Both the position numbers and the translations under genes were made by a program. From UBA1479 sp040216635 (lineage in GTDB: Bacteria; Pseudomonadota; Alphaproteobacteria; Rhodospirillales; Casp-alpha2), in contig JAVJOU010000023.1 of assembly GCA_040216635.1 (NCBI GenBank), forward strand, positions 62,001 through 126,000: DNA of 64,000 nt, in the 5' to 3' direction. This document shows positions 7,724 to 16,085 of this stretch, piece after piece. A model generated the notes under the pieces. It had not been told where the DNA came from, did no database searches, and saw nothing but the letters and a program-made list of their open reading frames with translations. How positions within the stretch are numbered: the first letter of the stretch is position 1; each line of letters begins with the position of its first letter.

Positions 7724-8941
7724 TCAGGTTGGGTCTGCGGTGCTGTTTCTTGCCGCAAGCTGCCGTTTTAAATTCGCCGCCGCCATGGCATATCCACCGT
7801 TTCCACCATCGATGAAATGCACGTGTTTGCTGTCGGTAAGGCTGAACAGCAGGCAGGTCATCAGGGCGCTGTCCGCCTGATGGGTGCCGTAGGCGATCAG
7901 GTTCTTTTGATACAGTTTTTCCAGGCAGGCTTCGATTTCCCGAACTTCCTCGACTGTGCAGTCCAGGACCATGCGCAAGGTGTCGTCGAATCGACGATAA
8001 TCGGAATTCGCCCTAAGCTCCCGGCGGTATTCCGGCGCGTTGTAGCCGCCGCCGCTTAAATCGAAGGTTTCCAGCAGAAACTGCAGGAAGCTCTGCCAAT
8101 AAAGAAACAGCAGGTGTTTGAAATAGGGGCGGTCGCCGCATGTCGCGAGGGCTTCCGCCCGCAAGCCGCGGGGTGGCCACCGAAACTTCATGTTCTTTGC
8201 CGTGACCGGCTGGCTGTTTTGGAAATTGGGGCCGAGAATTTTGACCAGTTCCGCCAGGACGGTCTGATAGGCCTGCAGTTGACTATCGGTGCCGGGGGAC
8301 AGCGATTGCACAAGAATGGTCAGCATGCGTCCGCGTTGGGTCGAAAGCGGCTCCCACCGGCAGGACAGACCCTCCAAATCCGGCGGCTGATCGGGAATTT
8401 CATCATCGATCCGATAGCCCCGGCTGCCGTCGTCGGCTTTGATCATCTTGTCCGCAAGGGCAAGGCCGCCACCGTCGAACATGGCCAAATAATTGCCTTC
8501 GCTTAGGCGGTATTTGGCGACCCGGACGTCCGATCCCTGATTACGCACGACGGAGATAGGCACGGCGCCGACGCGCAGTTCCATGCCGAAATGATTGATG
8601 GCCAGGTTCCGGGTTTTCAAAAGGGCTTCGCGCACCCTGGGCAGCATTTCTTGGGGGGCGACGAAGGTGGCGCCGTCGCCGCCGAACGCAAACGGTATTT
8701 CGTTGGCGCGGGACACGTTCAGGACCGCCGAAATCGACGCGGCCCCGACCATGTTGACGTCTTTGTAGCGGCCTTCGGTAATGGCTTTGGTCGAGCCCTT
8801 GATGTCGGTGATGATGATGCTCCACCCGTCCGGAACGGATGTGTATTTATCCTCGTCAAAAATGGACATGAAATCATCGAAGCTCGGCAACGCCCCGAAG
8901 AAAGGCTGTGCCCTGCGGTCGGATCTTTCGGTCTTCGACAT
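7724..8941 (-). CDS. DUF3095 family protein, class III nucleotide-cyclase-like
   Basis: Protein of 405 residues from the ATG at 8941; another ATG at 8974 would add 11 residues, and neither has a clear Shine-Dalgarno, so the start is uncertain. Residues near 40-110 contain GWSIIITDIKGSTKAI and, further on, FAFGGDGATFVAP, which resemble the metal-binding Asp motif and the beta-hairpin GD motif of class III adenylate/guanylate cyclases. The C-terminal half (about 230-400) is a mostly helical extension without a domain I know. The family is named DUF3095 and is sometimes described as adenylate-cyclase-like; activity is unproven. It ends 7 bases from the end of the convergent thiS-thiG gene. Confidence 0.82.
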   Translation of the reverse strand: MSKTERSDRRAQPFFGALPSFDDFMSIFDEDKYTSVPDGWSIIITDIKGSTKAITEGRYKDVNMVGAASISAVLNVSRANEIPFAFGGDGATFVAPQEMLPRVREALLKTRNLAINHFGMELRVGAVPISVVRNQGSDVRVAKYRLSEGNYLAMFDGGGLALADKMIKADDGSRGYRIDDEIPDQPPDLEGLSCRWEPLSTQRGRMLTILVQSLSPGTDSQLQAYQTVLAELVKILGPNFQNSQPVTAKNMKFRWPPRGLRAEALATCGDRPYFKHLLFLYWQSFLQFLLETFDLSGGGYNAPEYRRELRANSDYRRFDDTLRMVLDCTVEEVREIEACLEKLYQKNLIAYGTHQADSALMTCLLFSLTDSKHVHFIDGGNGGYAMAAANLKRQLAARNSTADPT

Positions 8942-9050
8942 AGACGTTTCATTGCCCCGCGACTTCGGCCCCATATTACATAGGGCGTGCGGCCCGGCGG
9001 GCCAACATTAACTACGTCAGGGAATAACCAATGCTGGCCTGCGCGCAGGG

Positions 9051-9081
9051 AAAAACGCCCGCGTGTCTGAGCACCCGGGCG
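9051..9081 (-). terminator. Rho-independent terminator of the DEAD-box helicase gene
   Basis: Read on the minus strand, CGCCCG and CGGGCG form the outer stem of a hairpin (arms at 9076-9081 and 9056-9061) with further GT/AC pairing inside, followed by a run of five T (9051-9055 on the plus strand are A). It lies 22 bases beyond the helicase stop codon. Confidence 0.8.
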
Positions 9082-9102
9082 AAACCGGGCGAGGCGATGT
9101 CT

Positions 9103-10632
9103 CTATGGGAAGTTCTTGAGGAAGTCCGGAACCTGGTCGCTCTGGCCGAAGGCCACGTCGCCTTTGTCTTCCATCACGCCGGCATCGTTCTGATTGCGCC
9201 GGTCGCGGCGATCGGACCTTTCACGCTCGGGCTTGCCGCGCCTGGGCTTGTCGGACTTGGCGCCGTCGTCGTTTGACGCCGTTTTTTCGTCCTTTGCCGG
9301 GGGCGTGTCGTCCTTGCTTTCGGTATCGGTGCCGGAAGATTCCTTCGGCGCCGTATCCTCAGGTTTCGTTTCCTGGGGTTTTGTATCCTCAGATTTCCTT
9401 CCGCGCCCGCGTCCGCGACTGCGCGGTTTGCGGTTGTCCGTTTTCTCATCGTCTTTGCTGGCGTCGCCGCCTTGGTCATTGCGTTTGCTGCCAAGATCAT
9501 CGCGGTCGATGGGCTTGCCGATCAGCTTTTCGATGGCGTCGACGTATTTGCCGTCGGCCGGCACGGCGATGGAGATCGCAATCCCCTCACGCCCGGCGCG
9601 GCCGGTGCGGCCGATGCGGTGGACATAGTCATCCGCATGGGTCGGCACGTCGTAGTTGAACACATGGCTCATCAACGGAATGTCCAGACCGCGTGCGGCC
9701 ACGTCGGAACAGACCAGCAAGGTCACATCGCCGGTTTTGAACTTGGACAGTGTTTCCATGCGAACGGACTGCACCATATCGCCGTGTAGGCGGGCGGCCG
9801 TGTCATAGCCGTGACGCTGCAACGAGCGGTAGACGATGTCCACGTCACGCTTGCGGTTGCAGAAGATAATGGCGTTCTTCGGCTTTTCGCGGGCAATCAA
9901 CTGGCGCAAAATTTCGCGCTTGCGCTTCGCGACCGAAGCCTGATCACGTCCTGCGCCCGTTGCCATGACAAGACCCTGTTTGATGGTTTCCGCCGTCGTC
10001 GCCGGCCGGGAGACGGTGATTTCCTTGGGATTCATCAGGAATTTGTCGGCCAGGCGCTTGATCTCGGGCGGCATGGTCGCCGAGAACAGCAGGGTTGTCT
10101 TGATCGGCGGAAGCAGGCTGACGATCTTTTCGACATCGGGAATGAAGCCCATGTCGAGCATGCGGTCAGCTTCGTCGATCACCAGGATCTTCACGTCGCG
10201 CAGAAGCAGATGACCGCGGTCGAACACATCCATCAGGCGGCCGGGCGTGGCGATCAGAACATCGACGCCTTTTTCCAGCACCTTCAATTGTTCGCTCATG
10301 TTCTCGCCGCCGATCAGCAGCGCGTGGTTGAGCTTGTTATACTTGCCGTAGGTTTCGAAATTGTCGGCAACCTGGGCGGCCAGTTCGCGGGTCGGCTCCA
10401 GGATCAGCGAGCGCGGCATGCGCGCCTTGGCCCGGCCCGAGGCCAGGATGTCGATCATCGGCAGGGTAAAGGACGCGGTTTTGCCCGTGCCCGTCTGCGC
10501 ACAACCCAGGATATCGCGGCCCATCAATACTTGCGGGATGGCCTGCGCCTGGATGGGAGTAGGGTCGGTATAGCCTGCGTCTGAAATCGCTTTGAGGAGT
10601 TCTTCGCTAAGGCCGAGGTCTGAAAAGGACAT
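9103..10632 (-). CDS. DEAD-box ATP-dependent RNA helicase (RhlE-like)
   Basis: Protein of 509 residues from the ATG at 10632, which has GGAG 5 bases upstream; the longer open frame adds an unsupported 30 residues. All helicase motifs are present in order: F...Q motif DPTPIQAQAIPQ, Walker A AQTGTGKT, PTREL, TPGR, DEAD in VIDEADRMLDMGF, SAT, IIFCNRKRD, ARGLDIP and HRIGRTGRAG. After about residue 385 comes a long low-complexity tail rich in Lys, Arg, Asp, Glu, Ser and Thr, the kind of basic/acidic tail used for RNA contact. Such helicases act in ribosome assembly and RNA turnover, often under cold stress. Confidence 0.95.
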   Translation of the reverse strand: MSFSDLGLSEELLKAISDAGYTDPTPIQAQAIPQVLMGRDILGCAQTGTGKTASFTLPMIDILASGRAKARMPRSLILEPTRELAAQVADNFETYGKYNKLNHALLIGGENMSEQLKVLEKGVDVLIATPGRLMDVFDRGHLLLRDVKILVIDEADRMLDMGFIPDVEKIVSLLPPIKTTLLFSATMPPEIKRLADKFLMNPKEITVSRPATTAETIKQGLVMATGAGRDQASVAKRKREILRQLIAREKPKNAIIFCNRKRDVDIVYRSLQRHGYDTAARLHGDMVQSVRMETLSKFKTGDVTLLVCSDVAARGLDIPLMSHVFNYDVPTHADDYVHRIGRTGRAGREGIAISIAVPADGKYVDAIEKLIGKPIDRDDLGSKRNDQGGDASKDDEKTDNRKPRSRGRGRGRKSEDTKPQETKPEDTAPKESSGTDTESKDDTPPAKDEKTASNDDGAKSDKPRRGKPERERSDRRDRRNQNDAGVMEDKGDVAFGQSDQVPDFLKNFP

Positions 10633-10831
10633 ATTGCTCCACTTTGGGAGTTGCGCCGCCCAAGGCTGCGTGGTCACCGTATGGGGGCATTGATTGGGCC
10701 CTTGGGGCTTTCCCCAGGCCATGTGAGCGGGATATTAGGTGTTCCCGACCCGAAGTCAATGATAAGCCAGCGGTTGACGGCGGTTTTCTGCCACTGTTCA
10801 TCCATGATCGACCTTTGACAGGAGAATCTCC

Positions 10832-11533
10832 ATGCCGCCCCCCATGCCGCTTCTGTTCATGCCCGGTCTGCTGTGCGATGCCGAACTGTGGCGGCACCAA
10901 ATGGAAACCCTGGGCGATCTGGCCGATATGACGGTCACCGACATGACCCAGGACGACGATGTCGAGGCCATGGCACGGCGCGCCCTGGATGCGGCACCTG
11001 ACCAGTTCGCGCTGTGCGGCCTGTCCATGGGCGGCTATGCGGCGCAGGCGGTTATGCGACTGGCCCCGGAACGGGTGACGCGTCTGGCCTTGCTCGACAC
11101 GGCGCCCGGCCCGGACACGGCCGAGCGCACGGCGGGCCGCCGCGATCTGATGGCCCGGGCGGCGGGCGGTGATCTGGAAGGGGTGATCGACCATCACATG
11201 ACGGGCTTCATCGCCGAGAACCGTCAGGACGACGCGGCGTTGACGGCCAAGGTGCGGGCGTCGGCCCGCAATGTCGGGGCGGACGCCTATCAGCGGCAGC
11301 AGACGGCGATCATCAACCGGCCGGACAACCGCCCGAATCTGGCGGCGATTTCCTGCCCAACGCTGGTGCTGTGCGGGCGGCTTGACGTGATGACGCCGCC
11401 TGCGGTGCATGAAGAAATGGCATCGGCGATCCCGAATGCTAAACTGGTGGTCGTCGAAAACTGTGGCCATCTGTCGCCCATGGAGCGGCCCGAGGCGGTC
11501 AGCGCCGTGTTGCGCTATTGGCTTCAGGAATAA
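10832..11533 (+). CDS. Alpha/beta fold hydrolase
   Basis: Protein of 233 residues with AGGAG 7 bases before the ATG. The fold is shown by the oxyanion region LLFMPGLLCDAELWRHQ, the nucleophile elbow GLSMGGYAA (Ser65), an acid loop LVLCGRLDVMTPP and the catalytic His in VVENCGHLSPMERPE. The substrate cannot be deduced; related sequences are annotated as esterases or generic hydrolases. It ends 10 bases before the isochorismatase-like gene and is probably co-transcribed with it. Confidence 0.88.
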   Translation: MPPPMPLLFMPGLLCDAELWRHQMETLGDLADMTVTDMTQDDDVEAMARRALDAAPDQFALCGLSMGGYAAQAVMRLAPERVTRLALLDTAPGPDTAERTAGRRDLMARAAGGDLEGVIDHHMTGFIAENRQDDAALTAKVRASARNVGADAYQRQQTAIINRPDNRPNLAAISCPTLVLCGRLDVMTPPAVHEEMASAIPNAKLVVVENCGHLSPMERPEAVSAVLRYWLQE

Positions 11534-11543
11534 GGAAAACCGA

Positions 11544-12086
11544 ATGCTCATAAAGCCCGAACAGTCCTGCCTGGTCGTCATCGACATTCAGGAAAAGCTC
11601 GTGCCCGCCATGCAGGCGCCGGCCAAGGTCATCCGCAACACGAAATTGCTGATGACGGCCGCCGACCGGCTGGGCATCCCCATTCTGATGACGGAACAAT
11701 ACCCAAAAGGCCTGGGCCGCATCGTGCCGCAGCTTCAGGGTATCGCGCCCGGTGCCCAGGTCTTCGAGAAGATCCATTTCTCCTGCATGAACGAAAAAGC
11801 GTTCCAGCAAGCCTATGAAGCGACCGGACGGCGTCAGGCCGTCATCACGGGGATGGAAGCCCATATCTGCGTCATGCAGACGGGGGTCGATTTGATGGAC
11901 CGGGGCAACGAAATTTTCGTCGTCACGGACGCCACGTCGTCGCGCACATTGGAAAGCGAAAAGGCCTGCCTGGACCGGTTGGGTGCGGCCGGGGCGGGGA
12001 TCGTGACGACCGAAATGGTGGTGTTTGAATGGCTCGGGCAGGCAGGCACAGAGGCCTTCAAGGAAATGCTCCCATTCATTAAATAA
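11544..12086 (+). CDS. Isochorismatase-like cysteine hydrolase
   Basis: Protein of 180 residues from ATG 11544, preceded by AAGGAAAA. The catalytic triad of the family is seen as Asp in LVVIDIQEKL, a Lys in the TEQYPKGLG region and Cys in GMEAHICVMQT. The closest remembered relatives are YcaC-type hydrolases of unknown substrate; there is no sign of involvement with enterobactin or isochorismate. It is in a run of plus-strand genes ending with meaB. Confidence 0.9.
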   Translation: MLIKPEQSCLVVIDIQEKLVPAMQAPAKVIRNTKLLMTAADRLGIPILMTEQYPKGLGRIVPQLQGIAPGAQVFEKIHFSCMNEKAFQQAYEATGRRQAVITGMEAHICVMQTGVDLMDRGNEIFVVTDATSSRTLESEKACLDRLGAAGAGIVTTEMVVFEWLGQAGTEAFKEMLPFIK

Positions 12087-12124
12087 AACAACATGATAAA
12101 CAATAAACTTAAGGTGATGAATAA

Positions 12125-12712
12125 ATGAGTTCCTTGCGTCAGCCCGCCGGCGTGATCCTGCCGTATCGTGACAAAACCCCGCAGATCGATGACAGCGCCT
12201 TCATCGCGGAAAACGCGGTCATCATCGGCGACGTGACCATCGGGACGAAGTCGTCGATCTGGTACAACTGCGTCCTGCGCGGCGACATGAACTTCATCCG
12301 TATCGGCAACGATACGAACATCCAGGACGGCACCATCGTGCATGTGGATTCCAAGGGCTATCCGACGATCCTGGGGGACCGGGTCACGGTCGGCCATATG
12401 GCCATGCTGCATGCCTGTGAAATTCATGACGATGCCATGATCGGTATGCAGGCGACGGTGATGGACGGTGCCGTGGTCGGCGAAGGGGCGCTGATCGCCG
12501 CCGGTGCCCTGGTCACGCCCGAAAAGAAGATCGGCCCCGGCGAGGTCTGGTCCGGACGGCCCGCCAAATTCCTGCGCAAGGTCGGGCCGAACGACCAGAA
12601 GATGCTCGACTATATCTGGCCTGTTTATGACAACCTGAGCGCGGAATACCGCGAGGCCGGTCTCGACCTGCGACGGTTGCAGCGCAACCGTCCCATTCCC
12701 CCCAGCGATTGA
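12125..12712 (+). CDS. Gamma-class carbonic anhydrase family protein
   Basis: Protein of 195 residues built as a left-handed beta helix of hexapeptide repeats (for example AENAVIIGDVTIGTKSSIWYNCVLRGD, IGNDTNIQDGTIVHVD). Putative zinc-binding histidines are in TIVHVD, TVGHMAMLHACEI. The C-terminal helix ARFL-like GRPAKFLRKV and a tail follow. This subgroup (PaaY/YrdA/CaiE type) may bind zinc and in some members hydrates CO2, but others lack activity. An AAGG lies 10 bases before the ATG. The meaB start is 8 bases downstream. Confidence 0.92.
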   Translation: MSSLRQPAGVILPYRDKTPQIDDSAFIAENAVIIGDVTIGTKSSIWYNCVLRGDMNFIRIGNDTNIQDGTIVHVDSKGYPTILGDRVTVGHMAMLHACEIHDDAMIGMQATVMDGAVVGEGALIAAGALVTPEKKIGPGEVWSGRPAKFLRKVGPNDQKMLDYIWPVYDNLSAEYREAGLDLRRLQRNRPIPPSD

Positions 12713-12720
12713 GGCTTCCC

Positions 12721-13728
12721 ATGGCAGCCCCGAAACCGGATGCCCCGTCGGACACGCTTGCCGCCGCCCGCAACGGCGACCGGCGGGCCATCGCCAAGCT
12801 GCTGTCGCTGGCGGAAACCAGCGGCAACCGGGCGCCTGTACCGGACGATCCGGGCCGAGACATGATGGGCCGTGTCTATCAGGCGGCGGGGGCGGCCCAT
12901 GTGGTCGGCGTGACCGGACCTCCGGGGGCCGGAAAGTCGTCCTTGGTCAATGCCCTGGTCAAGGATTTGCGCAGACGGGATTTGACCGTCGGCGTGATCG
13001 CCATCGATCCGTCCAGCCCGTTTTCCGGCGGCGCGATCCTGGGTGATCGGGTGCGCATGGGCGACCTTGGCGGGGATTTGGGGGTGTTCATCCGTTCGCT
13101 CGCGACCCAGGGGGCCATGGGCGGGCTGGCGCGCCCGGCGCTGGATTCCGTGGACGTTCTGGACGCCTGCGGGTTCGATGTGGTGATTGTCGAGACGGTG
13201 GGGGTCGGCCAGGACGAAGTCGATATCGCCGCCGCCGCGCATACGGTCATTGTCGCCTCGCCCCCGGGCCTGGGCGATGGGGTTCAGGCCATGAAGGCGG
13301 GCGTTCTGGAAATCGCCGATATTCACGTGGTGACCAAAGGGGATCGGCCCGACGCCGATAAAACGGCGGCCGATCTGGCGGGGGCACAGGACATCGGCCT
13401 GTCCGGCCGTCAGGGCGGGGGCAGCGCCGGCATCTGGCGGGTGCCAGTGATCGCCACCAGTGCCCAGGACGGCCACGGGATCGGTGACCTGGTTCAGGCC
13501 GTTCTGGACCACGGACAGCATTTGAAGGACAGCGGTGAGGTCGCGGACCGCCGCCGTCGGACCGCGCGCATGCGACTGGAGACGGCGGCATTGGAACGCA
13601 TGCGCCGGGAATTCAAACGCCTCGCGCCCGAGATGACCGAATTGGTCGACGATTTGGCCGAACGCCGCGCCGATCCGCGGCAGGCGGCGGAACGGCTGAT
13701 CGAGAAAGCCCTGAAACGCGGGGAATGA
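12721..13728 (+). CDS. meaB: Methylmalonyl-CoA mutase-associated GTPase MeaB
   Basis: Protein of 335 residues from ATG 12721, which has GAGG 6 bases upstream; a TTG four codons earlier is less likely. P-loop GTPase of the G3E/SIMIBI class: Walker A GVTGPPGAGKSSLVNAL, then VIAIDPSSPFSGGAILGDRVRM, switch region IVETVGVGQDEVDIA and the base-specificity motif VTKGD. MeaB guards methylmalonyl-CoA mutase and its adenosylcobalamin cofactor. The mutase genes are not in this window. The C-terminal dimerisation arm is present. Confidence 0.95.
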   Translation: MAAPKPDAPSDTLAAARNGDRRAIAKLLSLAETSGNRAPVPDDPGRDMMGRVYQAAGAAHVVGVTGPPGAGKSSLVNALVKDLRRRDLTVGVIAIDPSSPFSGGAILGDRVRMGDLGGDLGVFIRSLATQGAMGGLARPALDSVDVLDACGFDVVIVETVGVGQDEVDIAAAAHTVIVASPPGLGDGVQAMKAGVLEIADIHVVTKGDRPDADKTAADLAGAQDIGLSGRQGGGSAGIWRVPVIATSAQDGHGIGDLVQAVLDHGQHLKDSGEVADRRRRTARMRLETAALERMRREFKRLAPEMTELVDDLAERRADPRQAAERLIEKALKRGE

Positions 13729-13747
13729 TCTTTAAGCGTTCAGGCGC

Positions 13748-14437
13748 TTATTCCGCCGCGTTCGGCAGGGTGACCTGTCCGATGGAAATGCGGCGCAGGT
13801 AATCGGGCTCTGCAATGCCCGGTTTCAGCCGGTCGTCGGCGATGGGCTCGCCGATCGTCGTCGTTACCGGCACGACGCCGGCCCAGACATCCAGATCATA
13901 ATCCGGCTCATCGTCGATGGGGCCGCCCGTGCGGACCTTGGCGGAGCCTTCATCGATTTCCATGGCGCAGATCGTCGTGCCCTTGAGTTCCTGTTCCGTG
14001 GTTTCGCGCAGTTCTTCCCACCGGCCGGGGGTCAGCCGGTCGGTGAAATCCTTGAGCGTCGCCAGTTTTTCTTCCCGGTCTTCGATCAGCCGGGCTTTGC
14101 CGAACAGCGTCACCCCCCGGTAGTTGACCGAATGATGAAATCCCGACCGCGCCAGAACCACGCCGTCTAGGTGGGAAACGGTGAAGCACACCGGCACGTC
14201 GCCGGTCACGGTCCGCAGCATGCGGCTGGCGGCCGATCCATGCCAATACACCCGGTCGCCATGGCGCCAGTAACAGGTTGCCGTGACATAGGGGGTGTCA
14301 TCGATGGTGTAGCCGACATGGCAGAGCAGGCCGGAATCGAGGATCGCATCCACCGTCGCTCGGTCGTAGGCCGCGCGCAGCGGCGCCCGTTTGACTTTGG
14401 ATTTTTCGGTGATCCGCAGCGCGGGCGAGGTCGTCAT
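13748..14437 (-). CDS. PNPOx-like flavin-binding family protein
   Basis: Protein of 229 residues of the split-barrel flavin reductase/PNPOx fold (Pyridox_ox_2 type, as in NimA). Visible motifs are GLLCHVGYTIDDTPYVTATCYWRHGDRVYWHGS and CFTVSHLDGVVLARSGFHHSVNYRGVTLFGKA. It probably binds FMN or F420-like flavin; reaction unknown. It is divergent from a MocR/PdxR-type PLP-dependent regulator, a common arrangement for this family, so it is likely the regulated gene and may be tied to vitamin B6 metabolism (inference). Confidence 0.9.
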   Translation of the reverse strand: MTTSPALRITEKSKVKRAPLRAAYDRATVDAILDSGLLCHVGYTIDDTPYVTATCYWRHGDRVYWHGSAASRMLRTVTGDVPVCFTVSHLDGVVLARSGFHHSVNYRGVTLFGKARLIEDREEKLATLKDFTDRLTPGRWEELRETTEQELKGTTICAMEIDEGSAKVRTGGPIDDEPDYDLDVWAGVVPVTTTIGEPIADDRLKPGIAEPDYLRRISIGQVTLPNAAE

Positions 14438-14522
14438 GGTCCGGTTCCTTCTGTCGATGTTGGTATGCGTGTATCGATTTCCGCCTTGTTGACGGCGGCG
14501 GTCTCCATGTACCGTGCAATTT

Positions 14523-14540
14523 GGTTCTTATAAAAGAGCC
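14523..14540. promoter_or_regulatory. Inverted repeat, candidate MocR operator
   Basis: GGTTCTT (14523-14529) and AAGAGCC (14534-14540) form an inverted repeat with one mismatch around ATAA, in an AT-rich patch between the divergent PNPOx-like gene and the MocR regulator gene, 33 bases before the regulator start. Its position suits autoregulation plus control of the divergent gene. Site identity is inference. Confidence 0.45.
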
Positions 14541-14572
14541 ATAAATCATAATTTAAAGGGTCCATTTTTCTG

Positions 14573-16084
14573 ATGGCGGGACGGATAAACCGGGGACGGG
14601 ATGCGCAGTTGATTGATCTGGACCTGGTCCGGTCAGGCGGCACCCCTTTGAACGAACAGCTTTACAAGGGCATCAAGGGGCTGATCCTGGCCGGTGTGCT
14701 GCGCTCCGGGGCCCGGCTGCCGGCGACGCGGATTCTGGCCCGCGATCTGGACGTGTCCCGCAATACGGTCCTGACGGCCTACGATCAGCTTTTGGCCGAA
14801 GGATTTACCGAGGCCCGGCCCGGCGCGGGCACGCGCGTATCGGCCGATCTGCCCGATCTGGCCGGCGATGTCCGCTCCATGGCCTCCTTGCCGAAAGACG
14901 CAGCAGCACCGCCGCCGCTGCCGGCCCGGATGTTGGATTTGATGTCGCGCCGGTCGCCGGGACCGACGCTGCAGCGGCCGTTCCTGCCGGGCGTGCCGGA
15001 TGTGGCGGCCTTTCCCTTCGATGAATGGGGGCGGGCCGTCGGGCGGTTCTGGCGGCGTCCGCCCATGGCGATGCTGGAAGACCGCGACGGGCGCGGCCAC
15101 CGCGCCCTGCGCCAGGCCATCGCCGATTATCTGGTCGCCGTGCGCGGCGCCAAATGCACGGCCGATCAGGTGATCGTGACTTCGGGCGCGCAGCAGGGCA
15201 TCGATCTGTGCGCTCGCGTATTGTTGGAGCCGGGCGATCCCGTGGTGATGGAAAACCCCGGATACCGGGGCCTGATTTCCGCTTTTTCGTCGGTCGGGGC
15301 ACGGGTCGTCCAGGCGCCGGTGGATGGAGAAGGGCTCGATGTGGCCCGCGCGCGGGCACTCGAACCCCGGCCCCGGATGCTTGCGGTCACACCGTCGCGT
15401 CAGTTTCCTTTGGGGGAGACCATGAGCCTTTCGCGGCGGCTCGACCTGTTGGGTTGGGCGCGGGATGCCGGGTTCTGGGTATTGGAAGACGATTACGACA
15501 GCGAATACCGCTATCGCGGGCGGCCCCTGGCAGCTCTGCAGGGCCTGGAAGGGGGCGGGCGGGTGATCTATGTGGGAACGTTCTCGAAGGTCATGTTCCC
15601 GGCCCTGCGTCTGGGTTACCTGGTGGTACCGGAACCGCTGGTCGATGCCTTTGTGCGGCTACGCGGCGCCGTCGATGATTTCCCGGCCCTGGCCATGCAG
15701 CCGGTGTTGGCGGACTTCATGGATACTGGCCGGTTCGGAGCACACGTGCGGCGTATGCGCCAGCTGTATGCCGAACGTCAGGCGATCCTGCGTGCGGAGC
15801 TCGTCACCCGTTTCAAGGGGCTGTTCACCGCTCCCGACGATGACGCGGGCATGCATCTGACCGTCACCCTGGCGCCGGGCCGGGCGGGCCGGGGGCTGGC
15901 CGACGGTGCGATCACCCGCGAAGCGGCTGAACTGGGAATCACCGCCAGGGCTTTGTCGGGATATTACGAAGGGGCGGACAAGCGCCAAGGGCTGGTTTTG
16001 GGTTATACGGCCTATCCGGCGGATGACCTGCGGTCGGCGGCGGCATTGCTGGAACGGGCCGTCACCAAGGCGTTGGGTCCCTAA
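14573..16084 (+). CDS. MocR/PdxR-type transcriptional regulator with aminotransferase domain
   Basis: Protein of 503 residues. N-terminal GntR winged helix (about 20-90: PLNEQLYKGIKGLILAGVLRSGARLPATRILARDLDVSRNTVLTAYDQLLAEGF), linker, then a fold-type I aminotransferase domain (about 130-500). The PLP-lysine is in GTFSKVMFPALRLGY and the DDYDSEYRYRGRPL motif is typical. These proteins sense PLP or related amines. No strong Shine-Dalgarno precedes the ATG. It is divergent from a flavin-binding PNPOx-like gene, its likely target. Confidence 0.95.
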   Translation: MAGRINRGRDAQLIDLDLVRSGGTPLNEQLYKGIKGLILAGVLRSGARLPATRILARDLDVSRNTVLTAYDQLLAEGFTEARPGAGTRVSADLPDLAGDVRSMASLPKDAAAPPPLPARMLDLMSRRSPGPTLQRPFLPGVPDVAAFPFDEWGRAVGRFWRRPPMAMLEDRDGRGHRALRQAIADYLVAVRGAKCTADQVIVTSGAQQGIDLCARVLLEPGDPVVMENPGYRGLISAFSSVGARVVQAPVDGEGLDVARARALEPRPRMLAVTPSRQFPLGETMSLSRRLDLLGWARDAGFWVLEDDYDSEYRYRGRPLAALQGLEGGGRVIYVGTFSKVMFPALRLGYLVVPEPLVDAFVRLRGAVDDFPALAMQPVLADFMDTGRFGAHVRRMRQLYAERQAILRAELVTRFKGLFTAPDDDAGMHLTVTLAPGRAGRGLADGAITREAAELGITARALSGYYEGADKRQGLVLGYTAYPADDLRSAAALLERAVTKALGP

Positions 16085-16085
16085 T

